Below are positions 39,219 to 47,218 of a stretch of DNA of 64,000 nucleotides, piece by piece. Source of the stretch: Metasolibacillus sp. (GTDB taxonomy: Bacteria; Bacillota; Bacilli; Bacillales_A; Planococcaceae); NCBI RefSeq assembly GCF_025291715.1, contig NZ_JAMBIZ010000003.1:150724-214723 (forward strand). Reading direction: 5' to 3'. The notes below the pieces were generated by a model. That model was not told the origin of the DNA and searched no databases. It saw only the letters and a list, made by a program, of their open reading frames with translations. A program made the position numbers and the translations under genes. How positions within the stretch are numbered: position 1 is the first letter of the stretch; the number at the start of each line of letters is the position of its first letter.

Positions 39219-40079
39219 ATGCAAGAGAACCTAGTACAAAAAATTGTAGAAGAAGTGTTACAGCAAGTGTTGAAAAATCAGCCTTCCCTTCAGCATGATC
39301 ATCAAATTCCAGTCGGCGTCTCAGCACGTCATGTTCACTTAGCACAAACAGAGGTAGAGCAGCTATTTGGGCAAAACTACCAACTAACACCGAAATTTGA
39401 GCTTTCACAGCCTGGTCAATTTGCTGCAGAGGAAACGGTTGTTATTGCTGGTCCAAAAGGCTCGATTGAGCGAGTACGAATTTTAGGACCAGCACGCTCT
39501 TTATCCCAAGTGGAAGTTAGCTTCACAGATGCTATTAAGCTAGGCGTAGCACCACCACTTCGCATTTCTGGTGATGTAAAAGGCTCAAGCCCTATCACCT
39601 TAATTGGACCAAAAGGTAGTGTGGTGTTGAAGGAAGGGCTTATTGTAGCAAAGGCACATATCCATATGACGCCAGCTGACAGCGCTCGCCTACAAGTAAA
39701 AGACGGACAAAGCGTACAAGTAAAGCTAAGTGGTATAAGACCAATTATTTTATCAGATGTCATTATTCGTGTATCAGAGCGCTATCGCTTAGAGATGCAT
39801 ATTGATACAGACGAAGCAAATGCCGGCTTAATTAAGCAAGGGGCTTGCGCTGAAATTGTGCAAGCACAGTCTATTGAGCAAGCGCCGCAGCCAGTCATGC
39901 AGCCTACAATACCATCACCTGAGCAAAAATCGGTGTATCACTTTACAAAAAAACTACTTTCACAAGTGCAAGTAGCGGCGATTGAAGAGCAGGAAATTGT
40001 CGTATCAAAAAAGACGATTGTGACAGCATTAGCACATGATAAAATTCGGGAATTGAATAAAACATTAACAATAGTGTGA
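39219..40079 (+). CDS. PduL-type phosphotransacylase, long form with N-terminal targeting-like helix and C-terminal extension
   Basis: The core matches the preceding gene (VSARHVHLAQTE, FELSQPGQFAAEE, AKAHIHMTPADS, MHIDTDEANAG). In addition, residues 1-20 (QENLVQKIVEEVLQQVL) form an amphipathic helix like an encapsulation peptide. A C-terminal extension of about 70 residues follows a Pro/Gln linker and ends with IVTALAHDKIRELNKT, which recalls 'ITPLAxD' tails of other microcompartment proteins. This is the likely luminal enzyme that recycles CoA for EutE. The SD is AAGGAGGAGG. Confidence 0.92.
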   Translation: MQENLVQKIVEEVLQQVLKNQPSLQHDHQIPVGVSARHVHLAQTEVEQLFGQNYQLTPKFELSQPGQFAAEETVVIAGPKGSIERVRILGPARSLSQVEVSFTDAIKLGVAPPLRISGDVKGSSPITLIGPKGSVVLKEGLIVAKAHIHMTPADSARLQVKDGQSVQVKLSGIRPIILSDVIIRVSERYRLEMHIDTDEANAGLIKQGACAEIVQAQSIEQAPQPVMQPTIPSPEQKSVYHFTKKLLSQVQVAAIEEQEIVVSKKTIVTALAHDKIRELNKTLTIV

Positions 40080-40110
40080 GTGCCAGGCACACAAACAATT
40101 CTGACAATTC
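40080..40110 (+). repeat. GTGCC(A/T)GGCAC palindromic repeat, copy 1
   Basis: The 11-base palindrome GTGCCAGGCAC is followed by ACAAACAATTCTGACAATTC. The same sequence, with few changes, recurs at 52382. It starts immediately after the stop of the long pduL gene. Confidence 0.8.
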
Positions 40111-40137
40111 ATGAATGCAGAATAGAGGGTGAAGCAA

Positions 40138-40422
40138 ATGCAGATAGGAAGAGTGATTGGCAATGTTTGGGCAACTCGTAAAGAGGATGGCTTGAACGGC
40201 TTAAAATTATTAATTGTTCAACCAATCGATTCCAATCAACAGCCGATACGAACTGAGCTTGTTGCTGCCGATCGTATCGGTGCAGGGATAGGCGATGACG
40301 TTCTAGTTACAAGTGGTGGATCTTCACGCTATATTATGAAGGATAATCCGCTACCAATTGATGCGGTCATCATAGGAATTATAGATTCTACAGAAGTAAT
40401 GCGAGGTGAAGACGATGAGTAG
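40138..40422 (+). CDS. eutN: EutN/CcmL-type pentameric shell vertex protein
   Basis: 94 residues: MQIGRVIGNVWATRKEDGLNG, KLLIVQP, AADRIGAGIGDDVLVTSGGSSR and DAVIIGIID are EutN/CcmL signatures. It caps vertices of the shell. The ATG at 40138 follows AGAGGGTG; a GTG three codons earlier sits too near the SD. The 3' end overlaps the next gene by 8 bases. Confidence 0.96.
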   Translation: MQIGRVIGNVWATRKEDGLNGLKLLIVQPIDSNQQPIRTELVAADRIGAGIGDDVLVTSGGSSRYIMKDNPLPIDAVIIGIIDSTEVMRGEDDE

Positions 40423-40768
40423 TGCAATCGGTATGATTGAAACAAAAGGGCTAGTAGGCTCTATCGAAGCAGCAGATGCAATGATTAAAGCTTCCGATGT
40501 AACAATTGTGAAGCAGGAGTTTGTAGATGGTGGTATTGTGACGGTCGTTGTTCAAGGCGATGTTGGCTCTGTACAAGCAGCAGTTGAGGCAGGGAAAGCG
40601 GCGGCGACACGTGTAGGTGAATTATTATCCGCACATGTTATTCCTCGACCTGATGGCGATGTCTATCAAATGATTAAAGGCCAAGAGCCACCAAAGAAAA
40701 AGCCAGCTCCAGCACGTGGAAAGAAAGTGACAGAAACAGCTCCAACAGAAAGTGGCGGTGAAGCATAA
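40415..40768 (+). CDS. Second EutM-like shell protein with basic C-terminal tail
   Basis: The BMC domain (residues 1-90: [48 protein letters not shown]) parallels EutM. It is followed by a 27-residue tail rich in Lys, Pro and Ala ([13 protein letters not shown]). The position and the tail recall EutK, but the helical DNA-binding-like domain of enteric EutK is absent. The tail could face the lumen or cytosol and bind nucleic acid or cargo; this is inference. It overlaps both neighbours by a few bases. Confidence 0.9.
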   Translation: MSSAIGMIETKGLVGSIEAADAMIKASDVTIVKQEFVDGGIVTVVVQGDVGSVQAAVEAGKAAATRVGELLSAHVIPRPDGDVYQMIKGQEPPKKKPAPARGKKVTETAPTESGGEA

Positions 40769-41712
40769 TGTCATTTCAAAAGCATAAAATTGCAGTTATT
40801 GGTGCAGGGCATACAGGGGCAACACTGAGCTTATTTTTAGCGCAAAAGGAGCTAGGCGATGTTGTGCTACTTGATATTCCAGATGCAGAAAACCCAACAA
40901 AAGGGAAGGCGCTGGATTTATTGCAAACAGGTCCAATTGAGAAGTTTAATGTTTCTGTAAAAGGGACTAGCAATTACGAAGACATTGCAGGCGCTAGTAT
41001 CGTGGTGATTACAGCAGGTATTCCTCGTAAGCCAGGGATGAGTCGCGATGATTTAGTAACAACAAATGCCAATATTATTAAGCAAGTATCTGCGCAAATT
41101 AAAAGGTATGCACCTGACAGCATTGTGCTGATTTTAAGCAATCCAGTAGATGCGATGACATATGTGTGCTATAAGGAAACAGGCTTTCCGAAAAACCGTG
41201 TCATTGGTCAGTCAGGTGTTTTAGATACAGCACGCTTCAATACGTTTGTCGCACAGGAATTACAGATTGCACCTGAGGACGTATCAGGCTTTGTATTAGG
41301 TGGACATGGAGACGAAATGGTTCCATTAATCCGCTATTCCTATGCAGGCGGTATTCCTTTAGAAAAGCTTATTCCTCAGCAACGACTAGAGCAAATCGTT
41401 GAGCGCACGCGCAAAGGTGGCGGTGAAATCGTTGGCCTTCTTGGCAATGGTAGCGCCTACTATGCACCGGCAGCAGCCTGTGCACAGATGGTGGAAATCA
41501 TTATGAAAGACCAGCGTAAAATCATCCCATCAATTGCTTTATTGGAGGGCGAGTACGGCTATAATGATTTATTTTTAGGCGTACCAACGATATTAGGTGG
41601 TAACGGCATTGAGTCTGTCATTGAATTACAGCTAACAGCAGAGGAAAAGCAAGCGCTACAGCATTCCGCGCAAGCGGTACAGCAAGTCATTGAGATTTGC
41701 CGTAATATTTAA
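40768..41712 (+). CDS. NAD-dependent malate dehydrogenase-like enzyme, last gene of the eut operon
   Basis: [13 protein letters not shown] (NAD fold), Asp in LLDIPD (NAD preference), [16 protein letters not shown] (substrate Arg pair of malate dehydrogenase rather than Gln of lactate dehydrogenase), [10 protein letters not shown] and catalytic His in GGHGDEMV. It has 314 residues. Its ATG overlaps the stop of the preceding shell gene (ATGT/TAATG), so it belongs to the operon. A likely role is regenerating NAD from NADH made by EutE, with oxaloacetate as acceptor. No encapsulation-like extension is seen. Confidence 0.9.
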   Translation: MSFQKHKIAVIGAGHTGATLSLFLAQKELGDVVLLDIPDAENPTKGKALDLLQTGPIEKFNVSVKGTSNYEDIAGASIVVITAGIPRKPGMSRDDLVTTNANIIKQVSAQIKRYAPDSIVLILSNPVDAMTYVCYKETGFPKNRVIGQSGVLDTARFNTFVAQELQIAPEDVSGFVLGGHGDEMVPLIRYSYAGGIPLEKLIPQQRLEQIVERTRKGGGEIVGLLGNGSAYYAPAAACAQMVEIIMKDQRKIIPSIALLEGEYGYNDLFLGVPTILGGNGIESVIELQLTAEEKQALQHSAQAVQQVIEICRNI

Positions 41713-41713
41713 T

Positions 41714-41754
41714 AAAAAGCAGTGAGGAAAATTTTTATTTCTTCACTGCTTTTT
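41714..41754 (+). terminator. Terminator of the eut operon
   Basis: AAAAAGCAGTGAgGAAA pairs with TTTCTTCACTGCTTTTT. It is A-flanked and T-tailed, so it could work in both directions. Confidence 0.88.
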
Positions 41755-41837
41755 CTGTTGTTTGTCAGCATATCATTATTGTTACACAAATAAATAGGCT
41801 ATACTTTAAAGTGCAAGGAAAGTTTTTATACTTTTTT

Positions 41838-41865
41838 TGAAACTTTTAGACATTTGCTTCGTATA
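41838..41865 (+). promoter_or_regulatory. SigW-type promoter of nfeD-floA
   Basis: TGAAAC, exactly 16 bp, CGTATA: an exact match to the ECF sigma-W consensus TGAAAC-N16-CGTA. In B. subtilis the orthologous yqeZ-yqfAB operon is a SigW regulon member (established). Confidence 0.88.
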
Positions 41866-41900
41866 AACAGGTAATCGAATTTATAGAAAGGGGAGACGAG

Positions 41901-43226
41901 ATGAAAAGGATGAGAATACTTAGTTGGCTCTTCTTGCTGATGCTATCCATTGCCTTAGCTTTTCCTACACAAGCATTTGCCGAAAGCAAAGTTTACCATG
42001 TACCGATTGAAAATAATGTAGAAAAAGGGTTAGAAGCATTTTTACAACGTGCATTTCAGGATGCAGAAAGTCATGGGGCGGAAGCAATCGTACTTGAAAT
42101 ACATACTCCCGGTGGCTTTACAGATGCAGCAGATAATATCGCAAAAATCATCAAGCAATCCGATATACCTGTCATTGCCTTTATCAATACGAAAGCGCAT
42201 TCAGCAGGAGCATTTATCGCATTGAATGCAGATAAAATTTATATGACACCAGATGCGACAATCGGTGCAGCAGGTGTTGTGGATGGTGCTGGCAATGCAG
42301 CGGAGCTAAAGGCACAAAGCGCTTGGATTGCGCAAATGATGGCTGCGGCTGAAAGCACAGGGCGAAAAACTGAATATGCGCAAGCGATGGCTGATCCATC
42401 CATTGATATGAGTGAATACCGAGCACCTAAAGGTGAATATTTAACACTATCAGCCACAGAAGCATTGGAAGTGGGCTACTCCAATGGCACTGTGAAGGAC
42501 TTGCAGGAAGTTTTAATAGCAGAAAATTTAGCGGATAGCAAAATCATTGATATGGAGCCAACAATTGCGGAGCACATTACGCGCATTGTGACGAATCCAA
42601 TCGTTATCCCGATTTTATTATCGATTGCCAGCCTCGGCTTAGTTATTGAGCTATATTCACCAGGCTTCGGGGTTTCTGGCATTATGGGCTTATCAGCGCT
42701 AGGGCTATTCTTCTTTGGGCATTTAATTGCAGGGTTTGCAGGATATGAATCAATATTATTACTATTTATTGGTATCATTCTAATCATTGCAGAATTTTTC
42801 GTCCCAGGTGGCATCGTCGGCATTATAGGTGGTGCACTAGTTATATTAAGCTTGCTTTTAGCAGGCGCTAATTTTGTCCAAATGGGCTATTCAATTTTAA
42901 TTGCGATGTTCATCGCGGTTGTAGGAATGGTGATTCTTATGAAATTCTTTGGCAAAAAGTTGCATATGTTTAACAAGCTTGTGTTAAAGGATGCAACGAC
43001 GACGGAGGAAGGCTATGTATCCAACGTCAATCGAATTGAGCTTATTGGTAAAAAAGGGAAAACGATGACGCCATTTAGACCAGCAGGTGTTGTTTCCGTT
43101 GATGGAGAGCGCATTGATGCCGTGTCAGATGGTAGTTATATTGATGCTGGTAAGCAAGTAGAAATTATTAAGGTAGAAGGCTCACGCATTGTTGTGCGAG
43201 CAATAGAAGAAATGGAGGAGTTATAG
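41901..43226 (+). CDS. nfeD: NfeD-type membrane-bound serine protease
   Basis: Signal peptide, then an N-terminal ClpP-fold S49-like domain ([13 protein letters not shown] and the Ser of [10 protein letters not shown]). About five helices follow at about 225-350, then the C-terminal OB-fold NfeD domain ([13 protein letters not shown]). It has 441 residues, the long form. It precedes floA by one base gap, the usual partner in membrane-microdomain function and envelope stress. Confidence 0.94.
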   Translation: MKRMRILSWLFLLMLSIALAFPTQAFAESKVYHVPIENNVEKGLEAFLQRAFQDAESHGAEAIVLEIHTPGGFTDAADNIAKIIKQSDIPVIAFINTKAHSAGAFIALNADKIYMTPDATIGAAGVVDGAGNAAELKAQSAWIAQMMAAAESTGRKTEYAQAMADPSIDMSEYRAPKGEYLTLSATEALEVGYSNGTVKDLQEVLIAENLADSKIIDMEPTIAEHITRIVTNPIVIPILLSIASLGLVIELYSPGFGVSGIMGLSALGLFFFGHLIAGFAGYESILLLFIGIILIIAEFFVPGGIVGIIGGALVILSLLLAGANFVQMGYSILIAMFIAVVGMVILMKFFGKKLHMFNKLVLKDATTTEEGYVSNVNRIELIGKKGKTMTPFRPAGVVSVDGERIDAVSDGSYIDAGKQVEIIKVEGSRIVVRAIEEMEEL

Positions 43227-43227
43227 T

Positions 43228-44223
43228 ATGTTTGAAACAGCAGGAGTAGTTGGTTTAACAATTATTATCATTGCTATTTTTATCGTTTTAGCAATCTTCT
43301 TCACATTCGTTCCAGTAACGTTGTGGATTAGTGCATTAGCAGCAGGTGTTCGTGTAAGTATTTTCACATTAATCGGGATGCGTTTACGTCGCGTAATTCC
43401 ATCGCGCATTGTTAACCCTTTAATTAAGGCGCATAAGGCGGGAATTGAAGTAACGATTAATCAATTAGAGTCACATTATTTAGCAGGTGGTAACGTAGAC
43501 CGCGTAGTCAACGCATTAATCGCTGCACACCGCGCTAATATTGAATTATCATTTGAGCGTGCGGCTGCAATCGATTTAGCAGGTCGTGACGTATTAGAGG
43601 CAGTACAAATGTCGGTTAACCCAAAAGTAATTGAAACGCCGTTTATTGCAGGTGTAGCAATTAACGGGATTGAAGTAAAAGCGAAAGCACGTATTACAGT
43701 GCGTACAAACTTAGATCGTTTAGTCGGTGGTGCAGGTGAGGATACAATTATTGCGCGTGTTGGTGAGGGGATTGTCTCAACAATTGGTTCCTCTAAATCA
43801 CACTCAGTTGTATTAGAAAACCCAGATTTAATTTCACAAACAGTGTTATCAAAAGGCTTAGACTCAGGTACAGCGTTCGAAATTTTATCCATTGATATTG
43901 CAGATGTAGATGTTGGTAAAAATATTGGTGCAGAGCTACAAATTGAGCAGGCACAGGCAGATAAAAACATTGCACAGGCAAAAGCTGAGGAGCGTCGTGC
44001 GATGGCAGTAGCAACAGAGCAGGAAATGGTTGCGAAAGTTCAAGAGATGAAGGCGAAAGTTGTTGAAGCAGAGGCGGAAGTACCAATGGCAATGGCGGAA
44101 GCTTTACGCTCAGGCAACCTTGGTATTATGGACTATATGAACTATAAAAACATTCAAGCGGATACGATGATGCGTGATTCTATTGCGAAATCAACAAATG
44201 ATGACAATACGCAAAATAAATAA
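43228..44223 (+). CDS. floA: Flotillin-like protein FloA
   Basis: The N-terminal membrane hairpin ([19 protein letters not shown]) is followed by an SPFH-like domain ([32 protein letters not shown]) and an Ala/Glu-rich coiled-coil ([34 protein letters not shown]). It has 331 residues, the YqfA/FloA family, and organises membrane microdomains. Translation is coupled to nfeD. Confidence 0.97.
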   Translation: MFETAGVVGLTIIIIAIFIVLAIFFTFVPVTLWISALAAGVRVSIFTLIGMRLRRVIPSRIVNPLIKAHKAGIEVTINQLESHYLAGGNVDRVVNALIAAHRANIELSFERAAAIDLAGRDVLEAVQMSVNPKVIETPFIAGVAINGIEVKAKARITVRTNLDRLVGGAGEDTIIARVGEGIVSTIGSSKSHSVVLENPDLISQTVLSKGLDSGTAFEILSIDIADVDVGKNIGAELQIEQAQADKNIAQAKAEERRAMAVATEQEMVAKVQEMKAKVVEAEAEVPMAMAEALRSGNLGIMDYMNYKNIQADTMMRDSIAKSTNDDNTQNK

Positions 44224-44255
44224 GTATCGCATCATTTAGAAGGGAGGTTGCTTAA

Positions 44256-44717
44256 ATGGAATCGTTAATTATTTTTGCGGTTATTGCGATTATCTCCTCT
44301 TTATTCGGTAAAAAGGAGAAGTCTAAAAACACGAAAAGCATGCCACCATTTAATCAATCACAATCTCAACAGGAGCAGCGTCAGCCTAAACCGAAGCAAG
44401 CTCGATCTTTAGAGGATTTCGCTAATGAAATTTTTGGGCAGCTTGAGCAAAAAAAGGCGGAGGTACAGCAGCAATGGGAAGCGCCTAAACCTGTGCAAGT
44501 GGAGCGAGCTGTAGTGGAAAAGATAGAACTACCAAAAGACGCTCAAAAGCCACCAACAACGCGACCAAATATTGAAAAATCAACACGCGTTGTGCAGATG
44601 AAGGAGCGAGAAGCGGCTGTATTCACACCACCAACAACGAAAAAAGCGCTCGTGCAAGCGATTGTTGCTGCAGAAATTTTAGGTCCACCAAAAGCAAAAC
44701 AGCGTCAAGTACGTTAA
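44256..44717 (+). CDS. Membrane-anchored Gln/Lys-rich protein of unknown function
   Basis: One N-terminal helix (LIIFAVIAIISSLFG) is followed by a polar tail of about 135 residues rich in Q, K, E and P, with AxLEDFANEIFGQLEQKK as the only ordered-looking segment. It follows floA by 32 bases with SD GGGAGG. It occupies the place of yqfB in B. subtilis but does not look like it. A helper of the flotillin system is possible from position only. Confidence 0.75.
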   Translation: MESLIIFAVIAIISSLFGKKEKSKNTKSMPPFNQSQSQQEQRQPKPKQARSLEDFANEIFGQLEQKKAEVQQQWEAPKPVQVERAVVEKIELPKDAQKPPTTRPNIEKSTRVVQMKEREAAVFTPPTTKKALVQAIVAAEILGPPKAKQRQVR

Positions 44718-44727
44718 ACTTATACAT

Positions 44728-44773
44728 GCCTCCTTTTTCTAATGCATATAGTACGAGAAAGGGAGGCTGTTTT
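44728..44773 (+). terminator. Terminator-like hairpin that also covers the yqfC ribosome binding site
   Basis: GCCTCCTTTTTCT pairs with AGAAAGGGAGGC around a 14-nt loop, then TGTTTTT. The right arm contains GGGAGG, the SD of yqfC, whose ATG follows the T run directly. It may terminate, or hide the SD when the transcript comes from floA. Confidence 0.7.
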
Positions 44774-44774
44774 T

Positions 44775-45008
44775 ATGAAAAAATTATTTCAAATGGCTGC
44801 TATATTTGAAATGACCAATTTTCAATTATTTAAATGGCAGGGTAACTATCGCATTTTAGCTGCATCAGAGGCGAGCTGCTCATGTATGATTGAAGATTAT
44901 GTCGTGCATATTATGGGAGAACGCATTATTGTAACGGTTTTAGCGACAAATGGCTTCACCGTTTCCTGTGAAAAATTACATGCACTACAAATTGAAAAAC
45001 ATGCATAA
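44775..45008 (+). CDS. yqfC: YqfC, sporulation-associated protein
   Basis: 77 residues; the position before yqfD and the pattern VHIMGERIIVTVLATNGFTVSCEKLHAL match the YqfC family (related to YabP). In B. subtilis yqfCD are expressed in the mother cell under SigE. The ATG behind GGGAGG is chosen over a longer in-frame start that lies in the hairpin. Confidence 0.88.
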   Translation: MKKLFQMAAIFEMTNFQLFKWQGNYRILAASEASCSCMIEDYVVHIMGERIIVTVLATNGFTVSCEKLHALQIEKHA

Positions 45009-46098
45009 AATCGATTATCGACGCGTTCGTGTATCGGTGGCGAAAAATCCAAAAACAAATGATTTACTACAATATTTACATAGCCATCATATCGCCATTC
45101 ATCATGTGCGAACAACGAAGGATGCGCTACAATTTGAGATAGCCCGACAGCATATTAGCGTATTACGCAAAGCTCGCAGCAAATATGGCGTCAAAGTAAA
45201 GCTAGATTATTTAACAACAGACGAGCTTCTGCCAAGACGTTTCATCACGCTAATTAGCTTGCTTTGTCTTTGGCTAATACCGATATTTTGCAATTATTGG
45301 ATTTGGGAAATTGACATACAAGCAACAACACCTGAGGAGAAACTTGCCATTGAACGCTTAGTGCAGGAGGAGTTTGCTGCACCTATTTTAAAAAATCGTT
45401 TACCAGCAGACCAAGAGGTGCGGGAGCTTATTATGCAAAAGTTTCGTGAATATTCGTGGGTGCACGTCGCAAAAGTAGGCAGTAAAATGACGATTCAGCC
45501 ACAGCTAGCACCAAAAAATGAAGTGCAGGAAAATAAAGATGACTACTATCATCTCATTGCGAGAAACAGCGGTGTGATTACACACTTTGATATAAAAAGT
45601 GGTGAACGCAAAGTAACGCCAAATATGACTGTCTATAAAGGAGATACGCTCGTATCCGGACTTATGGTCGTAGGAGAGAAGCAGTTGTTAATTGGTGCAG
45701 TTGGGGATGTCTATGCCGATTATTGGCTTGAAAGTGATTTTGTTATTCCGCAAAAAGTGCAGTATGAAGTCGTGACAGAGGAAGCATGGCATATTGCTTT
45801 TGCGAAGGACGGACTACCAACCGAAGTAAAATCGCTGGCATTGCCTAAGTGGCTAGCGCGTTATGTGCGTGTCGTAAAGGTAGAGACAAGAAAAAAAGTT
45901 GTTGAAACATTGACAGAGGAACATATTGAATCACGTATTTTACCATTGCTGCATGAAAAAATGAGTCAATCATTGCCAATGAAAAGTAGAATTAAGAAAG
46001 AAAACCTTTTACACATTCAATTTGAAGGTGGTAAAGTAAAGGGGAAGGTTCTTTATTTAATAAATGAAAATATTGCAAAACCTTATCCTATTCATTAA
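45001..46098 (+). CDS. yqfD: YqfD, sporulation membrane protein
   Basis: About 365 residues from the ATG overlapping yqfC by 8 bases. A basic N-terminal domain comes first (VRVSVAKNPKTNDLLQYL). One helix follows at about 85-100 (LISLLCLWLIPIFCNYW), then the family's extracytoplasmic part with WVHVAKVG, IARNSGVITHFDIKSGE and VYKGDTLVSG. An upstream in-frame ATG at 44950 is inside yqfC. It is needed for normal sporulation in related bacteria. Confidence 0.9.
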   Translation: MHKIDYRRVRVSVAKNPKTNDLLQYLHSHHIAIHHVRTTKDALQFEIARQHISVLRKARSKYGVKVKLDYLTTDELLPRRFITLISLLCLWLIPIFCNYWIWEIDIQATTPEEKLAIERLVQEEFAAPILKNRLPADQEVRELIMQKFREYSWVHVAKVGSKMTIQPQLAPKNEVQENKDDYYHLIARNSGVITHFDIKSGERKVTPNMTVYKGDTLVSGLMVVGEKQLLIGAVGDVYADYWLESDFVIPQKVQYEVVTEEAWHIAFAKDGLPTEVKSLALPKWLARYVRVVKVETRKKVVETLTEEHIESRILPLLHEKMSQSLPMKSRIKKENLLHIQFEGGKVKGKVLYLINENIAKPYPIH

Positions 46099-46109
46099 GG
46101 AGCGTTGGA

Positions 46110-47069
46110 ATGTCAGAAAAAATTTCACAGTTACAGCTAGATAATCCGAATGAAGCCGTGATGCTATTAGGCATGTCGGATGCAAATATTAAATTAATTG
46201 AAGAAACGTATAATGTACAAGTGATTACACGTGGAGAAGTTGTGCAAATCGCAGGTGATAATGAAGCAAAGAAGGAGCAGGCGACATCTGTTTTATATGC
46301 TTTATTGCAAGTTATTCGAAAAAATATTAATGTTGACCAACGTGATGTGTCAACAGCGATTGAAATGGCTAATAAAGGAACGATTGAATACTTCCCTGCA
46401 CTTTATGAGGAAGAGATTGCACGCAATACGAAAGGTAAGCCGATTCGTGCAAAAACGATTGGGCAGCGTGAGTATATACGTGCCATCCGCCATCGTGATT
46501 TAATTTTTGGCATCGGTCCTGCGGGTACAGGTAAAACGTATTTGGCGGTCGTGATGGCAACACAGGCATTAAAAAATGGGCATGTGAAGCGCATTATTTT
46601 AACGCGACCTGCTGTAGAAGCGGGTGAATCACTAGGCTTTTTACCAGGGGATTTAAAAGAGAAGGTCGATCCGTACTTGCGCCCACTGTACGATGCACTA
46701 CATGATATTTATGGCGTGGAGCAAACGCAGCGTTTAATCGAGCGCGGGACAATCGAAATCGCACCGTTAGCCTATATGCGTGGTCGTACGTTGGATGATG
46801 CATTCGTTATTTTAGACGAGGCGCAAAATACAACACATCAACAAATGAAAATGTTTTTAACGCGTTTAGGCTTCGGATCGAAAATGGTCATTACAGGTGA
46901 TAAAACACAAATTGACTTGCCGAAAAATACAGAATCAGGTTTGATTATCGCAGAGCGCACATTGAAATATGTGAAAGATATTCATTTCCAAATTCTTGAG
47001 CAGGGCGATGTCGTGCGTCACCCACTTGTAGCAAAAGTAATCCAAGCATACTCAGAACAAGAGCTATAG
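46110..47069 (+). CDS. phoH: PhoH-family ATPase
   Basis: A KH-like N-terminal segment and PhoH core: GIGPAGTGKTYLAV (Walker A), LTRPAVEAGESLGFLPGDL, FVILDEAQNTT (Walker B) and MVITGDKTQIDLP. It has 319 residues. A predicted RNA-related ATPase, in the conserved yqfD-phoH-pgpH-ybeY order. Confidence 0.95.
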   Translation: MSEKISQLQLDNPNEAVMLLGMSDANIKLIEETYNVQVITRGEVVQIAGDNEAKKEQATSVLYALLQVIRKNINVDQRDVSTAIEMANKGTIEYFPALYEEEIARNTKGKPIRAKTIGQREYIRAIRHRDLIFGIGPAGTGKTYLAVVMATQALKNGHVKRIILTRPAVEAGESLGFLPGDLKEKVDPYLRPLYDALHDIYGVEQTQRLIERGTIEIAPLAYMRGRTLDDAFVILDEAQNTTHQQMKMFLTRLGFGSKMVITGDKTQIDLPKNTESGLIIAERTLKYVKDIHFQILEQGDVVRHPLVAKVIQAYSEQEL

Positions 47070-47089
47070 TGAACATGGAGGCTGTTTGA

Positions 47090-47120
47090 AAAGAGCTATA
47101 CTTTTCAAGCAGCCTTTGTT
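47090..47120 (+). terminator. Intrinsic terminator after phoH
   Basis: GGCTGTTTGAAAAG pairs with CTTTTCAAGCAGCC, then TTTGTT. Confidence 0.75.
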
Positions 47121-47218
47121 GCTATTCAATAAAGCATTTTTCCTAGTCCACGAAAATGACATGAAATAAACATGAAATCACGCTCAAAAATTGGTAAAAT
47201 AAGAAGTGGAGGTGTGCA

